A stretch of DNA of 64,000 nucleotides from Candidatus Gastranaerophilales bacterium (GCA_944325025.1 CALUYN010000001.1:62001-126000); one strand, 5' to 3'; counted from the first letter of the stretch, positions 16,193 to 25,416 are shown. Notes: generated by a model not told the origin, from the sequence alone. Translations and numbers: made by a program.

Positions 16193-17507
16193 CCTGCAAT
16201 CCGCCGTGAGTATCAAAATACCTTAAAATATCAATTAAGGTGTTTGCATTGCCCAAATTGCCGGATTTTGTCACAATCCATTGTGCATTATGATCCAGGC
16301 ACAGAGCAATTGCCGGCGCAACTTCATCTACAAGCTGCAGTTGGCATGCACCTATTGCATTGCAGCATTTGTAAGAAGTTTCACCGCCTAAAGTTATCAA
16401 AATAGCTTCTTTTTGACCAGTAACACGTCTTGTCAGTTCCGCAAGAAAATCCGTGATTACAGACGCTAAATTAGCCTTTGTCAATTCCGCATTCAATGAA
16501 TCCTCTGAAAACCCGTCAAATTCTTTAATTAAATTGGAAGTATGCACTATAACAGTATTATCAAAACGCAAATTTGAAACAACTCTGTTAACAAGTTCAT
16601 CTGTAACACCGTTTAAAACGGTTTTTAAGTCCAGACTTATAGAAAGCACATCATCAAATTCATCGCTTTTTTCAAGTTTGTCAATTTGGTTTGCAGTAAT
16701 CTGTGTTGCACTGCCGGAAACAATAAATTTCGGCAACCTTGGGAAAGTTTTTATTATATGCTGACTATCCAAATCAGCGAGCCAAAATTCGCTCAATGCC
16801 TGTGCAAAAGCAGATGTTCCTGCAGGTAAAATTTTATATTCGCACTTTTTAATTGCCAGAGCGACCTGCTCAATATCGACAGTAGAAACAGCATCGGCAA
16901 CTATCAACTTTTTACCTGACTTTACAAGTTCATTTATCTTCTGTAAAATCGGCCCTGCTCCCTTCATAACAGTTTTAAGTTCTATCAGGCTTACCAAATC
17001 CTGATATTCAGGTAAAATCTGAGATTTTAAAAGAGTTGGCAAATGAGATTCAAAAATAGGAGAATGTGGATCTCTAGCCATTTCAGTTCTTTCAATCGGC
17101 ACTCCGCGTAAAAGATGATAGCCTCCTACAGTTGTCCTCACTTCAGCAGGAAAAGCCGGCAGCACAATAGCAGCATCATAATCAAGAGCATGCATCAATC
17201 CTAAAACCTCAACAGCAATATTTCCCCTGACTGTTGAATCAATTTTTTTATAAACATAATCGGGATTAATCTTTTCTTTAAGCATATTTGCAGCCCCAAC
17301 AACTCTTTCATATGCAATTTGCGGTTCTACATTTCTAGATTCCGTTGAAATTGCCCAGGTTTGGGTTCCTTTAATATTCAAAGGCTCAATTTTATCCGAA
17401 AGTAAAATCTGTGTATTCGCACCTTTCAAATGAAACTGCAAAGCTGTATGATTTGCACCGGTCAAATCATCTGCAATTATACCGACTATATTAGAATTGA
17501 TTATCAT
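16185..17507 (-). CDS. dtnK: Four-carbon acid sugar kinase (DUF1537 family, DtnK/OtnK-like)
   Basis: A 440-residue protein with the two-domain DUF1537 layout. The N-terminal substrate domain starts IVGIIADDLTGANHTALQF and contains YKKIDSTVRGNI. The C-terminal nucleotide domain contains FIVSGSATQIT, ILITLGGETSYKCCNAIG and IVTKSGNLGN. Members phosphorylate D-threonate, L-threonate or erythronate at O-4 with ATP. The pdxA-type gene overlaps its 3' end by 8 bases, so D-threonate breakdown to dihydroxyacetone phosphate is the simplest pathway. Its ATG overlaps the ssb TGA by four bases (ATGA), coupling it to ssb. Exact sugar acid uncertain. Confidence 0.82.
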   Translation of the reverse strand: MIINSNIVGIIADDLTGANHTALQFHLKGANTQILLSDKIEPLNIKGTQTWAISTESRNVEPQIAYERVVGAANMLKEKINPDYVYKKIDSTVRGNIAVEVLGLMHALDYDAAIVLPAFPAEVRTTVGGYHLLRGVPIERTEMARDPHSPIFESHLPTLLKSQILPEYQDLVSLIELKTVMKGAGPILQKINELVKSGKKLIVADAVSTVDIEQVALAIKKCEYKILPAGTSAFAQALSEFWLADLDSQHIIKTFPRLPKFIVSGSATQITANQIDKLEKSDEFDDVLSISLDLKTVLNGVTDELVNRVVSNLRFDNTVIVHTSNLIKEFDGFSEDSLNAELTKANLASVITDFLAELTRRVTGQKEAILITLGGETSYKCCNAIGACQLQLVDEVAPAIALCLDHNAQWIVTKSGNLGNANTLIDILRYFDTHGGLQDV

Positions 17508-17839
17508 AATTCTTGAATATCTCTTTTAGACCCTAATAATCTTATATTGTTAGCAATAATTAAAAAATTTTCTCTTTCATTGCCAGTCATTTTATCTGTC
17601 CATTTATTCTGACCTATTCTTCCGTCAACAACAACCTGAACACCTTTTTTTATATATTCCCCGGCAAATTCTGCTAATTTATCCCACACATCAATATTAA
17701 ACCAGTCAGCGACTTCTGATTTTGTTTTAGGATCCCAACGGTTAACAGCAATTGAAAAATTTGCTTTAACCTTACCGGATTCAAAATATCTAATTTCAGC
17801 ATCTCTGCCTACTCTGCCTACCAAAACTGCTGTATTCAT
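17504..17839 (-). CDS. ssb: Single-stranded DNA-binding protein, short form
   Basis: A 111-residue OB-fold protein: NTAVLVGRVGRDAEIRYFESGK, FSIAVNR, WFNIDVWDKLAEFAGEYIKKG and VVVDGRI follow the SSB core. It ends soon after the OB fold (LLGSKRDIQEL) and lacks the acidic C-terminal tip through which canonical SSB recruits repair and replication proteins. It may therefore be a paralogue, or a minimal SSB like those of cyanobacteria. The start at 17839 is set by AAGAGG 8 bases upstream; a TTG two codons earlier lies inside that spacing. It is translationally coupled to the DUF1537 kinase. Confidence 0.88.
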   Translation of the reverse strand: MNTAVLVGRVGRDAEIRYFESGKVKANFSIAVNRWDPKTKSEVADWFNIDVWDKLAEFAGEYIKKGVQVVVDGRIGQNKWTDKMTGNERENFLIIANNIRLLGSKRDIQEL

Positions 17840-17934
17840 ATTCAATACCTCTTTCTAAATAAAATAATACTGATATTTTACAACAAAAAACTCTCGCTTA
17901 ACAAAATTTTCATTACTTTTTGTAACAAAATAAT

Positions 17935-18879
17935 TTATACTAAAAGTAGTTTATTCTTCTCTAACTGCTGTTTTTCGTAAATTATGTCAACTAATTCTTT
18001 CAATACTGTATTATAAGGTGTTTCTATATGATGTTTTAAACCTAATTCAATAACAGTCCCTGCAAACATATCAACTTCAGTCTTTCTTCCTGCCTCGACA
18101 TCCTGCAGCATAGAAGTTTTACCCTCAGGAATCATTGTATGTAAATGTTCTACAGTTTCATCTATCATTGTTTCAGGATTTTTAACCCCCTCTGCTTTTG
18201 CAATAGCTTGAACTTCTTTCAAAACATTTCTCACAAAAGCCATGGCTCTTGTATTTTCAAGAAGCTCGCCAAAAGTCAGGCCAAGGATTGCAGTTGTCTG
18301 GTTTGCCGCAACATTAAGCATGAATTTTAGCCACAGTGAATGCAGTATATCATCAGGGATTGAATAATTTATCCTAGCACGCTCAAAATATTCCTTTACA
18401 CGCTCAACATTTTCAATGTCATCAGAATTTTCAGATCCGTAAACAATTGTATTTACATCGTCATGAATAATTTTTCTTCCTTCTCGAACTGCACTATGAC
18501 CTATAAAATAGGAATAAAGAAGTTTTTCTCTTCCGTATTTTTCCGCAATAAGCCACTCGCTTGTAACACCATTTAAAAGTGACAAAATTATTGTATCTTC
18601 TTTTACAAAATTTTTTATATTATTTAGTGCATCTTTCAACCCCTCGAATTTTGTAGCGATTATAATTAAATCAGCCTTAAAATCACTGTTATCCGGCAAA
18701 ATATAATTAAAATTCAGTTCCCTGCCATTGAATATCGTTGGATTTGCAAGATATCTGTTTAATCTTTCTTTGTCTACAAGAATTCTTAATGATTGACTGT
18801 CATATCTTTGAATTTTGTCGGCATAAATGCTGCCTATTGCCCCTATTCCGCATATTAAAACGTTTTTTATTATATTCAT
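17935..18879 (-). CDS. panE: 2-dehydropantoate 2-reductase family (PanE/ApbA)
   Basis: A 314-residue NADP-dependent reductase. The nucleotide site is GIGAIGSIYA (residues 11-20). ALNNIKNFVKEDTIILSLLNGVTSEW holds the conserved Asn-Gly of the substrate site, and WLKFMLNVAANQTTAI holds the catalytic-region Lys and Asn. It would reduce ketopantoate to pantoate for coenzyme A synthesis, although several PanE-like paralogues act on other 2-oxoacids and no other pantothenate gene is near. No Shine-Dalgarno is visible. An extended -10 (TGC TAAGAT, 18894-18886) ends 6 bases before the ATG, so the mRNA may be leaderless. Confidence 0.85.
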   Translation of the reverse strand: MNIIKNVLICGIGAIGSIYADKIQRYDSQSLRILVDKERLNRYLANPTIFNGRELNFNYILPDNSDFKADLIIIATKFEGLKDALNNIKNFVKEDTIILSLLNGVTSEWLIAEKYGREKLLYSYFIGHSAVREGRKIIHDDVNTIVYGSENSDDIENVERVKEYFERARINYSIPDDILHSLWLKFMLNVAANQTTAILGLTFGELLENTRAMAFVRNVLKEVQAIAKAEGVKNPETMIDETVEHLHTMIPEGKTSMLQDVEAGRKTEVDMFAGTVIELGLKHHIETPYNTVLKELVDIIYEKQQLEKNKLLLV

Positions 18880-19023
18880 ATAAAAATCTTAGCACATCAA
18901 AAAAATTATAAAATCCGTTTTGTTAAAAATTGTACACATGAACTAGTTTTTATGCAATTTTATACATTCAAAAATACTTTATAAATATATAGTAGTGTAG
19001 AAAATTTGTAGTGTGAATTTTTA

Positions 19024-19797
19024 ATGGGACTGGAAATATCAAGGCCAATAAGTGTAGGCGGAATAAATCCTAATATTTACATAAACCGTAACTATAGAAC
19101 TGGTTTCGGGCAAAGTCTTAATGCTGACACATTTGAACGTCAGTCTATTGAACGCTACACATCAGAAACTGCAATTAAACGGATGATAAACTCAAATCCC
19201 CAAATACAAAAAATTGCCAAAAATTTTAACCCCCAAATGCAATTAAACCTGACAGAGCTTAAAGAACTTTTAAATAATCATGCTTCAGATACACAAAAAA
19301 TTGCCAAAGGAATAGCTGAGAATTTACCGTTTTCACTCAGAAATAAAGTAGATTTAAAGGCAATAGACGATGCTGCATATCTTCACGATATAGGCAAAGT
19401 CTTAATTCCAGAAAACATACTAAACAAAGCAGGCAAGTTGGATGATAATGAAATAAAAATTATGCATACACATTCTCAACTAGGATATGAAATGCTAAAA
19501 ACAACAGATATTTCTCCAATTACATTAAATCTTGTCCGTAACCATCATCAAAATGCTAAAAAAACAGGATATCCCTGGGTAGGCAATGATTTTAACGCAG
19601 ATTTAAACCTTCAAATTCTTTCTGCGTCTGACAAATATTCAGCATTAACAGAAAATCGTGTATACAAAGAAGCACTTACTCCAAAACAGGCACTTACTAT
19701 AATTTATCAGGATGTAAAAGAAGGGAAACTTCATCCTTTTATTTTCAAAGCACTTGTAAATCATGTTAACAGCAGCCAACTTTCAAAGGTGTCATAA
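19024..19797 (+). CDS. HD-GYP-type phosphohydrolase, stand-alone
   Basis: A 257-residue soluble protein whose central domain has YLHDIGK (about 120-126, metal-binding HD), MHTHSQLGYEML and HHQNAKKTGYP (about 178), the equivalent of the HHExxxGxGYP motif. SASDKYSALTENRVYK follows. HD-GYP enzymes hydrolyse cyclic di-GMP or related cyclic dinucleotides. Here the usual Glu after the His pair is Gln, and no receiver, GAF or membrane domain is attached. The first about 60 residues are uncharacterised. No Shine-Dalgarno precedes the ATG. Activity on c-di-GMP is an inference. Confidence 0.75.
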   Translation: MGLEISRPISVGGINPNIYINRNYRTGFGQSLNADTFERQSIERYTSETAIKRMINSNPQIQKIAKNFNPQMQLNLTELKELLNNHASDTQKIAKGIAENLPFSLRNKVDLKAIDDAAYLHDIGKVLIPENILNKAGKLDDNEIKIMHTHSQLGYEMLKTTDISPITLNLVRNHHQNAKKTGYPWVGNDFNADLNLQILSASDKYSALTENRVYKEALTPKQALTIIYQDVKEGKLHPFIFKALVNHVNSSQLSKVS

Positions 19798-19809
19798 GAG
19801 ATGTTATTG

Positions 19810-20187
19810 AAGTCTATAAGACGTTAGGACGATAAGGCATTAAGTTCATTACAGTGCGCTAAAGCGCACGTAAAAAATTTCCTTCCCTAGCTTGTGAAGG
19901 TTAGGATGGGTGGTGATTAGAGGCGAAGAGGCATAGATGCTAAGAGGCAAAGCTAGTATCAATAATGAATTTTGTTACAATTTCACCAAAATATCTATAA
20001 ATGAAAATAGCCTGCCCTCCTGACCTCTGGGCATCTGTTCCTCCGACTGTTACCAACCCCAACCCTCCCTAATCAGGGAGAGGAAATTCCGTCATTCTGA
20101 ACTTGTTTCAGAATCTAAAAATTTAATATGCGCTTTAGCGCACCCGTAAAGACTTACTCACTTATTCTCCTATTTACTTATTCACTT
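19810..20187. repeat. Octamer-array element R2 with internal repeats
   Basis: This gene-free stretch opens with an array of 8-base units (AAGTCTAT, AAGACGTT, AGGACGAT, AAGGCATT) next to a GTGCGCTAAAGCGCAC hairpin (19854-19869). It closes with an inverted copy, TGCGCTTTAGCGCA (20129-20142) and an AAGTGAAT/AAGTAAAT array up to 20187. Inside are an AGAGGCAT-type period-8 array (19922-19955), a segment resembling the leader of prepilin P3 (19955-20040), a CCCTCCC...GGGAG inverted repeat, and a TTCTGAA palindrome. The flanks TATTGAAGT and its complement extend the inverted symmetry outward. No gene is visible in it. Confidence 0.75.
20091..20116. repeat. TTCTGAA-CTTGT-TTCAGAA palindromic repeat, copy 1
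   Basis: Core TTCTGAACTTGTTTCAGAA, a 7-base inverted repeat with a 5-base centre, flanked by GTCA and TCT. Identical cores occur at 28006 and 43630. Confidence 0.8.
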
Positions 20188-20207
20188 CAATATTAATTTG
20201 TTTGTTG

Positions 20208-20213
20208 TATAAT
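20208..20213 (+). promoter_or_regulatory. -10 box adjacent to the agcS start
   Basis: Perfect TATAAT ending 7 bases before the ATG at 20221, with no Shine-Dalgarno between. This spacing would put the transcript 5' end at or next to the start codon. Confidence 0.55.
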
Positions 20214-20220
20214 TAAATTG

Positions 20221-21729
20221 ATGAATTTAGACACAGCCATAGATACATTTTTATCACCAATAGCCGATAAAATTTCAGGGATTATATTCAGTTCAGTCAC
20301 TATTCACGGGGTCAGAATTGAATTTTTGGTTGCCCTTTTAATGATTGCGGCGTTTTATTTTACGATTAGAACACGTTTTATCGGTATCTGGGGATTTAAA
20401 CACGCTTTAAAACTTATTACCAAAAACTACGAACACAAAGAAATACGTGTAAAAAAGAAAAAAGGAGAAGTTTCATCTTTTCAGGCACTTACTGCAACAA
20501 TTTCAGCATCTGCAGGAATAGGCAATGTTGCAGGTTCTGCGGCAGCTGTATCTATCGGAGGCCCCGGGGTAATTTTTTGGATGATTATGGCAGGATTTTT
20601 CTCTATGGCATTAAAATTTGCAGAAGTTTTACTAGGCCTAAAATTCAGAAAAGTTAATCCTGACGGAACAATAGCCGGCGGGCCTATGTATTATATAGAA
20701 GGAGCACTCAAAAATAACAAGTATGTAGGCAAATTTGCACCGCACCTTTCTAAAATTTACGCTGTATGCTGCATTTTTGCGATGATAGGCGGATGGAATT
20801 TATTTCAGATAAATGCAATGACAACTCAAATTACCGAAGTTACAGGAGGCGAAAACAGTTTTTTTGCACACCAAAGCTGGCTTTTAGGTTTAATAGTTGC
20901 AATTATAACTTATTTTACAATAATCGGCGGGATAAAAGCTATCGGGAAATTTACGTCAAAAGTTACGCCGGTTATGTGTACACTATATGTTCTAACAGCA
21001 TTTGCAGTTTGTATTTATAACATCGGACATGTTCCTCATACATTTAGCGTAATTTTAAAAGAAGCGTTTCATCCAAAAGCATTAGCAGGCGGATGGATAA
21101 TGTGCATGCTCTGGGGATTTCGTCGTGCGATGTTCGCAAACGAAGCAGGGCTTGGCACGGCACCTATCGCGTTTTCTGCGGTTAAAACAAACAATCCGGT
21201 AGCTCAAGCCTTTATTGCCATGCTTCAGCCGTTTGTAGATACGGTAATTGTAGGTTCTGCGACAGCTTTTGTTATTGTTGTATCAGGGGAATATCTTCAC
21301 ACAACAGGGATTGCAGGCATTGAATTAACCTCAAAAGCTTTTGGCACAGTTTGTCCGTTTTTCCCGATTTTGTTAACATTTATGGCAAGCTGTTTTGTGC
21401 TGTCGACAATGCTTTGCGGCTCATATTACGGAATTAAGGCGTGGAATTATTTATTTGGCGATACAAAATTGACAACACGGACTTTTCAGGTTATATATTG
21501 TTTATTCATTATTATAGGTTCTGCCATGAACTTTAAAAGTATAATTAATCTATCTGATGCATTTACTTTATTCTTGGCTGTGCCAAACTTAATAGCAGTA
21601 TTCATGTTATCTGATGTAATCATGAAGGAATTAAAAAGATATTGTAAAAAATATAATGTAGGATTATTTAAAGAGGAGAGAGATGAAAATGAAGAAAGAT
21701 TGTCTGGAGATAGTAAGCTCAAAGTGTAA
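20221..21729 (+). CDS. agcS: Sodium:amino-acid (alanine/glycine) symporter, AgcS family
   Basis: An approximately 502-residue membrane carrier with about 11 membrane segments. It shows family signatures SAGIGNVAGSAAAVSIGGPGV (with breaks at the usual glycines, near residue 95), AGGPMYYIEG (about 150) and FRRAMFANEAGLGTAPIAF (about 300). It would import alanine or glycine with sodium. The ATG at 20221 is preceded by an in-frame TTG with no ribosome-binding site, and a -10 box lies 7 bases upstream, so leaderless translation is likely. The C-terminus overlaps the uracil-DNA glycosylase gene by about 40-47 bases. Confidence 0.9.
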   Translation: MNLDTAIDTFLSPIADKISGIIFSSVTIHGVRIEFLVALLMIAAFYFTIRTRFIGIWGFKHALKLITKNYEHKEIRVKKKKGEVSSFQALTATISASAGIGNVAGSAAAVSIGGPGVIFWMIMAGFFSMALKFAEVLLGLKFRKVNPDGTIAGGPMYYIEGALKNNKYVGKFAPHLSKIYAVCCIFAMIGGWNLFQINAMTTQITEVTGGENSFFAHQSWLLGLIVAIITYFTIIGGIKAIGKFTSKVTPVMCTLYVLTAFAVCIYNIGHVPHTFSVILKEAFHPKALAGGWIMCMLWGFRRAMFANEAGLGTAPIAFSAVKTNNPVAQAFIAMLQPFVDTVIVGSATAFVIVVSGEYLHTTGIAGIELTSKAFGTVCPFFPILLTFMASCFVLSTMLCGSYYGIKAWNYLFGDTKLTTRTFQVIYCLFIIIGSAMNFKSIINLSDAFTLFLAVPNLIAVFMLSDVIMKELKRYCKKYNVGLFKEERDENEERLSGDSKLKV

Positions 21730-22348
21730 AAACTGTATGGGGTGCGCACTTGGCAAAACTCGCAAAAATGTAGTATTTTCTGACGGGAACCCTTCAACTG
21801 CCAAAGTTGTATTCATAGGAGAGGCACCTGGAGAGATGGAAGATGAATTAGGCAGACCATTTGTAGGGCGTGCCGGACAACTTTTGAATGAATTTCTTGC
21901 AGAAGCAGGGATTTCAAGAGAAGAAGATATTTATATGATTAACACTGTAAAATGCAGACCTCCTGAAAACAGAGTTCCTACAGATGATGAAAAAGCAGCT
22001 TGCAGAAAATTTTTAAACGCTCAAATTGATATTATCAATCCGCGTGCAATTGTTTTATGCGGAGCTACAGCATTAAAATCTTTTGTTAACCTTGATAAAA
22101 AACAGACAATCTCAAAAGTCAGAGGCCAGTGGATGACAATTAATGTTGACGGAAAAGACTACAAAGCTATAACAATATTCCACCCGTCATATCTTTTGAG
22201 AAACCGCTCAATGGAAGAAGGTTCTCCAAGAAGATTAATGCAAGTTGATTTAAAAAATATTAAAGACACTATTCTGCCGGATGTTGACCACTTTAATGAC
22301 GGCAATAGCGTAGAATTTATGGAAGCAAAAGAACTTGCTTTAGTCTAA
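21683..22348 (+). CDS. Uracil-DNA glycosylase, family 4 (iron-sulfur)
   Basis: A 221-residue base-excision repair enzyme that removes uracil from DNA. CKNCMGC (about 15-21) and two later cysteines (near CRPPENR and CRKF) ligate the 4Fe-4S cluster of family 4. GEAPGEMEDELGRPFVGRAG (about 48-67) is the catalytic region, with Glu in place of the Asp used by family 1, and HPSYLLRN (about 174) is the second active-site motif. The gene overlaps agcS out of frame. GAGGAG lies before both ATG codons (21683 and 21689); the second has the more usual spacing. Confidence 0.92.
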   Translation: MKMKKDCLEIVSSKCKNCMGCALGKTRKNVVFSDGNPSTAKVVFIGEAPGEMEDELGRPFVGRAGQLLNEFLAEAGISREEDIYMINTVKCRPPENRVPTDDEKAACRKFLNAQIDIINPRAIVLCGATALKSFVNLDKKQTISKVRGQWMTINVDGKDYKAITIFHPSYLLRNRSMEEGSPRRLMQVDLKNIKDTILPDVDHFNDGNSVEFMEAKELALV

Positions 22349-22370
22349 TAAAAATTATTACTCAAACAAT

Positions 22371-22404
22371 AAAAACTGCATTATTAATAAATAATGCAGT
22401 TTTT
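22371..22404 (+). terminator. Intrinsic terminator after the uracil-DNA glycosylase gene
   Basis: Arms AAAAACTGCATTATT and AATAATGCAGTTTTT with a 4-base loop, ending in a T run; stem of 15 base pairs. Confidence 0.88.
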
Positions 22405-22432
22405 ATGATGATTACTCAGTAAAATTATGAAC

Positions 22433-22461
22433 TTGTAATTAAAATCTTTTGGTAGTATAAC
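22433..22461 (+). promoter_or_regulatory. Promoter of thrS
   Basis: TTGTAA (22433-22438), 17-base spacer, TATAAC (22456-22461). The leader then contains a GGGGGATCCACCCC hairpin and the repeat at 22506-22550. No T-box specifier or antiterminator sequence was recognised. Confidence 0.6.
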
Positions 22462-22505
22462 CTTAATTGTAGTTAGTTAGGGGGATCCACCCCAAAAATT
22501 TCTCA

Positions 22506-22550
22506 GCCTCCCTTGTAAAGGGAGAGGAACCGCAAAAGCGGTGGAGGGAT
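22506..22550. repeat. CCTCCC/GGGAGG repeat in the thrS leader
   Basis: CCTCCCTTGTAAAGGGAGAGG followed by CCGC-AAAA-GCGG and TGGAGGGA: two nested inverted repeats. Similar CCCTCCC/GGGAGGG modules appear at 6189, 20060, 32134, 57046 and 63008. Confidence 0.6.
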
Positions 22551-22570
22551 TTTATTAAGAAAGGATAAAA

Positions 22571-24376
22571 ATGGAAAAGAACAACGAAACTTTAAGTGTT
22601 TTAAGACACTCAACATCACACATTATGGCTCAAGCCGTTCAAAAGCTGTTTCCGTCAGCAAAGTTGGCAATCGGACCGGCTGTTGAAAACGGTTTCTATT
22701 ACGATTTTGATTTAACAGACGGTCATGCCTTCACTCAAGAAGATTTGACCAAAATTGAAGAAGAAATGAAAAATATTGTTAAACAAAATCTTACATTTGA
22801 AAAATATGTTATTCCTGATGTTGAAAAACAAATTGCAGAATTTAAAGCTGAAGGCGAGATTTACAAAGCAGAGTTATTGGAAGAACATAGGAATGACAAC
22901 CCGACATTGTATTTAACCAAAGATAAAGATGGAAATGTTTTGTTTAACGACCTTTGTGCAGGCCCTCACCTTCCAAATACTTCATATATTAAAGCTAATG
23001 CTTTTAAGCTACTGAAAGTTGCAGGTGCATACTGGAGAGGAAACGAAAAAAATAAAATGCTCCAGAGAATTTATGCAACTGCCTTCTGGACAAAAGAAGA
23101 TTTAGCGGATTACCTGCATTTTCTTGAAGAAGCAGAAAAACGCGACCACAGAAAACTCGGTGCAAAACTTGATTTGTTCTCAACTAGAGAAGAACTCGGC
23201 GGCGGTCTTGTTTTGTGGCACCCAAATCTTGCAGTTGTAAGAGAAGAAATAGAAAATTACTGGAGAACTGAACACAGAAAACGCGGATATGTAATCGTTA
23301 ACACACCCCATATCGCAAAGTCGAAACTCTGGGAAATTTCAGGACACGCAGACCATTACCGCGAAAATATGTTCTTTATACAAAAAGATGATGATAGCGA
23401 CGATCAATTTATCTTAAAACCGATGAACTGTCCGTTCCATATCCTGATTTATCAGGCAAACAGATATTCTTACCGTTCTCTGCCATTAAGAATGGCTGAA
23501 CTCGGTACTGTTTACAGAAAGGAAAAATCAGGTGCGCTGTCAGGTCTAACCCGTGTTCAAGGTTTCACGCAGGATGATGCGCATATCTTCTGTACACCTG
23601 AACAATTGGTTGACGAAATCAACGAAATTATTGATTTTGTTGCAGATACAATGAAAATATTTAATATGTCATTTGAAGTAGAACTTTCTACCCGTCCTGA
23701 AAGCTATGTCGGAGAGATTGAAAATTGGAACAGAGCTGAAGCCGGCTTAAAAGAAGCTATGGACAGACGCGGAATGAAATATGAAATAAACGAAGGCGAT
23801 GGAGCTTTCTACGGTCCTAAAATCGACTTCAAAGTAAAAGATGCACTCGGCAGAACATGGCAATGTGCAACAATTCAGCTTGACTTTAACCTGCCGGAAA
23901 GATTTGATATCAAATATCAGGACAAAGACGGATCTATGAAAACTCCTGTTATGCTTCACCGTGTAATTTTCGGGTCTATGGAACGCTTCCACGGAATTTT
24001 AATAGAACACTATGCAGGTGCATTCCCAACCTGGTTAGCGCCGACACAGGTTGCAATCGTTCCTATTTCAAATGAAAAACACGTTGATTTTGCAGAAAAA
24101 GTATACAAAAAAATGCGCGCTGCAGGTATTAGAGTAAAACTCGACGACCGCTCTGAAAGTATGAATTACAAAATCAGAGAAAGTTTACAGGATAAGAAAA
24201 TTCCTTATGTATGCGTAATCGGCGATAAAGAAATAGAAACAAATTCCGTTGCCGTCCGTGCAAGAGGAATAGGACAGGTAGGAACAATGGAAATTGACGA
24301 ATTTATTTCTAAAATTGAAAACGAAATTCATTCCAGAAGTTCCGAGTCATTTGCAAAGGAGCTAGTAAAAGTATAA
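22571..24376 (+). CDS. thrS: Threonyl-tRNA synthetase without TGS domain
   Basis: A 601-residue class II synthetase that charges tRNA-Thr. The N-terminal editing domain begins at once (RHSTSHIMAQAVQKLFP with the HxxxH-type zinc/editing His). The catalytic domain has MNCPFHILIY (zinc Cys) and RMAELGTVYRKEKSG, and GLTRVQGFTQDDAHIFC is motif 2. The C-terminal anticodon domain ends near residue 590. The approximately 60-residue N-terminal TGS domain of the E. coli enzyme is absent, as in cyanobacterial ThrRS, which supports the proposed lineage. AAGAAAGGAT precedes the ATG. Confidence 0.96.
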   Translation: MEKNNETLSVLRHSTSHIMAQAVQKLFPSAKLAIGPAVENGFYYDFDLTDGHAFTQEDLTKIEEEMKNIVKQNLTFEKYVIPDVEKQIAEFKAEGEIYKAELLEEHRNDNPTLYLTKDKDGNVLFNDLCAGPHLPNTSYIKANAFKLLKVAGAYWRGNEKNKMLQRIYATAFWTKEDLADYLHFLEEAEKRDHRKLGAKLDLFSTREELGGGLVLWHPNLAVVREEIENYWRTEHRKRGYVIVNTPHIAKSKLWEISGHADHYRENMFFIQKDDDSDDQFILKPMNCPFHILIYQANRYSYRSLPLRMAELGTVYRKEKSGALSGLTRVQGFTQDDAHIFCTPEQLVDEINEIIDFVADTMKIFNMSFEVELSTRPESYVGEIENWNRAEAGLKEAMDRRGMKYEINEGDGAFYGPKIDFKVKDALGRTWQCATIQLDFNLPERFDIKYQDKDGSMKTPVMLHRVIFGSMERFHGILIEHYAGAFPTWLAPTQVAIVPISNEKHVDFAEKVYKKMRAAGIRVKLDDRSESMNYKIRESLQDKKIPYVCVIGDKEIETNSVAVRARGIGQVGTMEIDEFISKIENEIHSRSSESFAKELVKV

Positions 24377-24435
24377 ATTTATTTTTAAAGGATGGCAATT
24401 AAATTGCCGTCCTCTTTTCAATATGAGGTGCAATA

Positions 24436-25416
24436 ATGAAAAAAAATATATTCTGGTTTCTTGCAGGTGCTATTACAGTCTTTATTATTTTCATTTCTTT
24501 TATTGTTTTTAACAATCTAAAAAAAGAAAATCTTCCTGATTCACAACAGCTTGCAAATGCTTACACCGAACTTGACAGAGTTTTATACATAAGAGCTGTT
24601 AGCAGATTTAAAAACGGTGATGTTAAAAATTCTCTTGAAGATATGAAAACACGTGAAAGTATAAGAAAACTTATTCATTCTAAAAATGAACCGTATTTAA
24701 AAGATAAGGATGAAGCTGTTGATTGTCTTACCAGACTGAATGATTTGAATGAAAAAATCAAACAAAATCCTAATAATTACAAACTTTATTATGAACGTGC
24801 AAATCTCAAAAACAAGCCAACTGTTTCAATGTTTGAAAATGATGAACAATCTTTTTGTTCTGATTTTAAATCAGCCGTAAAGGATTATTCAAAAGTAATA
24901 GAACTCAAGCCAGACTTGAAAGAGGCTTACGAAAAAAGAGCAGATGCTATAGGCATGAGTATAAATGGCATCAGTTATAATACATCCGAAAAAGATAAAT
25001 TTGACAAATTACTTAAAGAAAAATTTCATCAAATGATTTCTGATTATGAAAAAGCAATTGAATTAAATGGTACGTCTACACAAATAGGACTAAAACTAGC
25101 AGGAGCTTATTTTAGTGACGGACAATACGAAAAAGCCCTCAAAACTTATGATAAATACCCTCAGGGAGATGACTTTGGCTACGTTCATTATTATGGCAAA
25201 GCCTTATGTTATTATGAATTAAAAAATTATAAAAAAGTTATTGAAAATCTTGACTTATTTATTGAATATAATCCAAAATTGTGCAAAAAAATTACAGGAA
25301 AATGTCTACCATCCCGCAACGGAGAAAAAACTTACTATCATTTGAGAGCTAAAGCAAATTGGAAACTTCACAAATATTCTGAATGGTTCAAAGATATTAA
25401 AAAAGGTCGGTTTTAA
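24436..25416 (+). CDS. Membrane-anchored TPR-repeat protein
   Basis: A 326-residue protein with one N-terminal membrane anchor (FWFLAGAITVFIIFISFIVF, residues 6-25) and the rest presumably outside the cytoplasm. Tetratricopeptide-like helices are recognisable: KDYSKVIELKPDLKEAYEKRADAI (interrupted here by variation; about 155-178), DYEKAIELNG, and YEKALKTYDKYP with KNYKKVIENLDLFIEYNP. TPRs are protein-binding scaffolds. The partner is unknown. GAGGTG precedes the ATG. It ends at a terminator shared with the flavo-diiron protein gene. Confidence 0.7.
   Translation: MKKNIFWFLAGAITVFIIFISFIVFNNLKKENLPDSQQLANAYTELDRVLYIRAVSRFKNGDVKNSLEDMKTRESIRKLIHSKNEPYLKDKDEAVDCLTRLNDLNEKIKQNPNNYKLYYERANLKNKPTVSMFENDEQSFCSDFKSAVKDYSKVIELKPDLKEAYEKRADAIGMSINGISYNTSEKDKFDKLLKEKFHQMISDYEKAIELNGTSTQIGLKLAGAYFSDGQYEKALKTYDKYPQGDDFGYVHYYGKALCYYELKNYKKVIENLDLFIEYNPKLCKKITGKCLPSRNGEKTYYHLRAKANWKLHKYSEWFKDIKKGRF

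Noticed and set aside
19810..20187. Period-8 arrays considered as a CRISPR array
   Set aside because: Units are 8 bases without longer unique spacers of constant length, and no cas genes are near.
22404..22570. T-box riboswitch upstream of thrS
   Set aside because: No specifier loop or T-box sequence was recognised; the leader is explained by a promoter and a common repeat.
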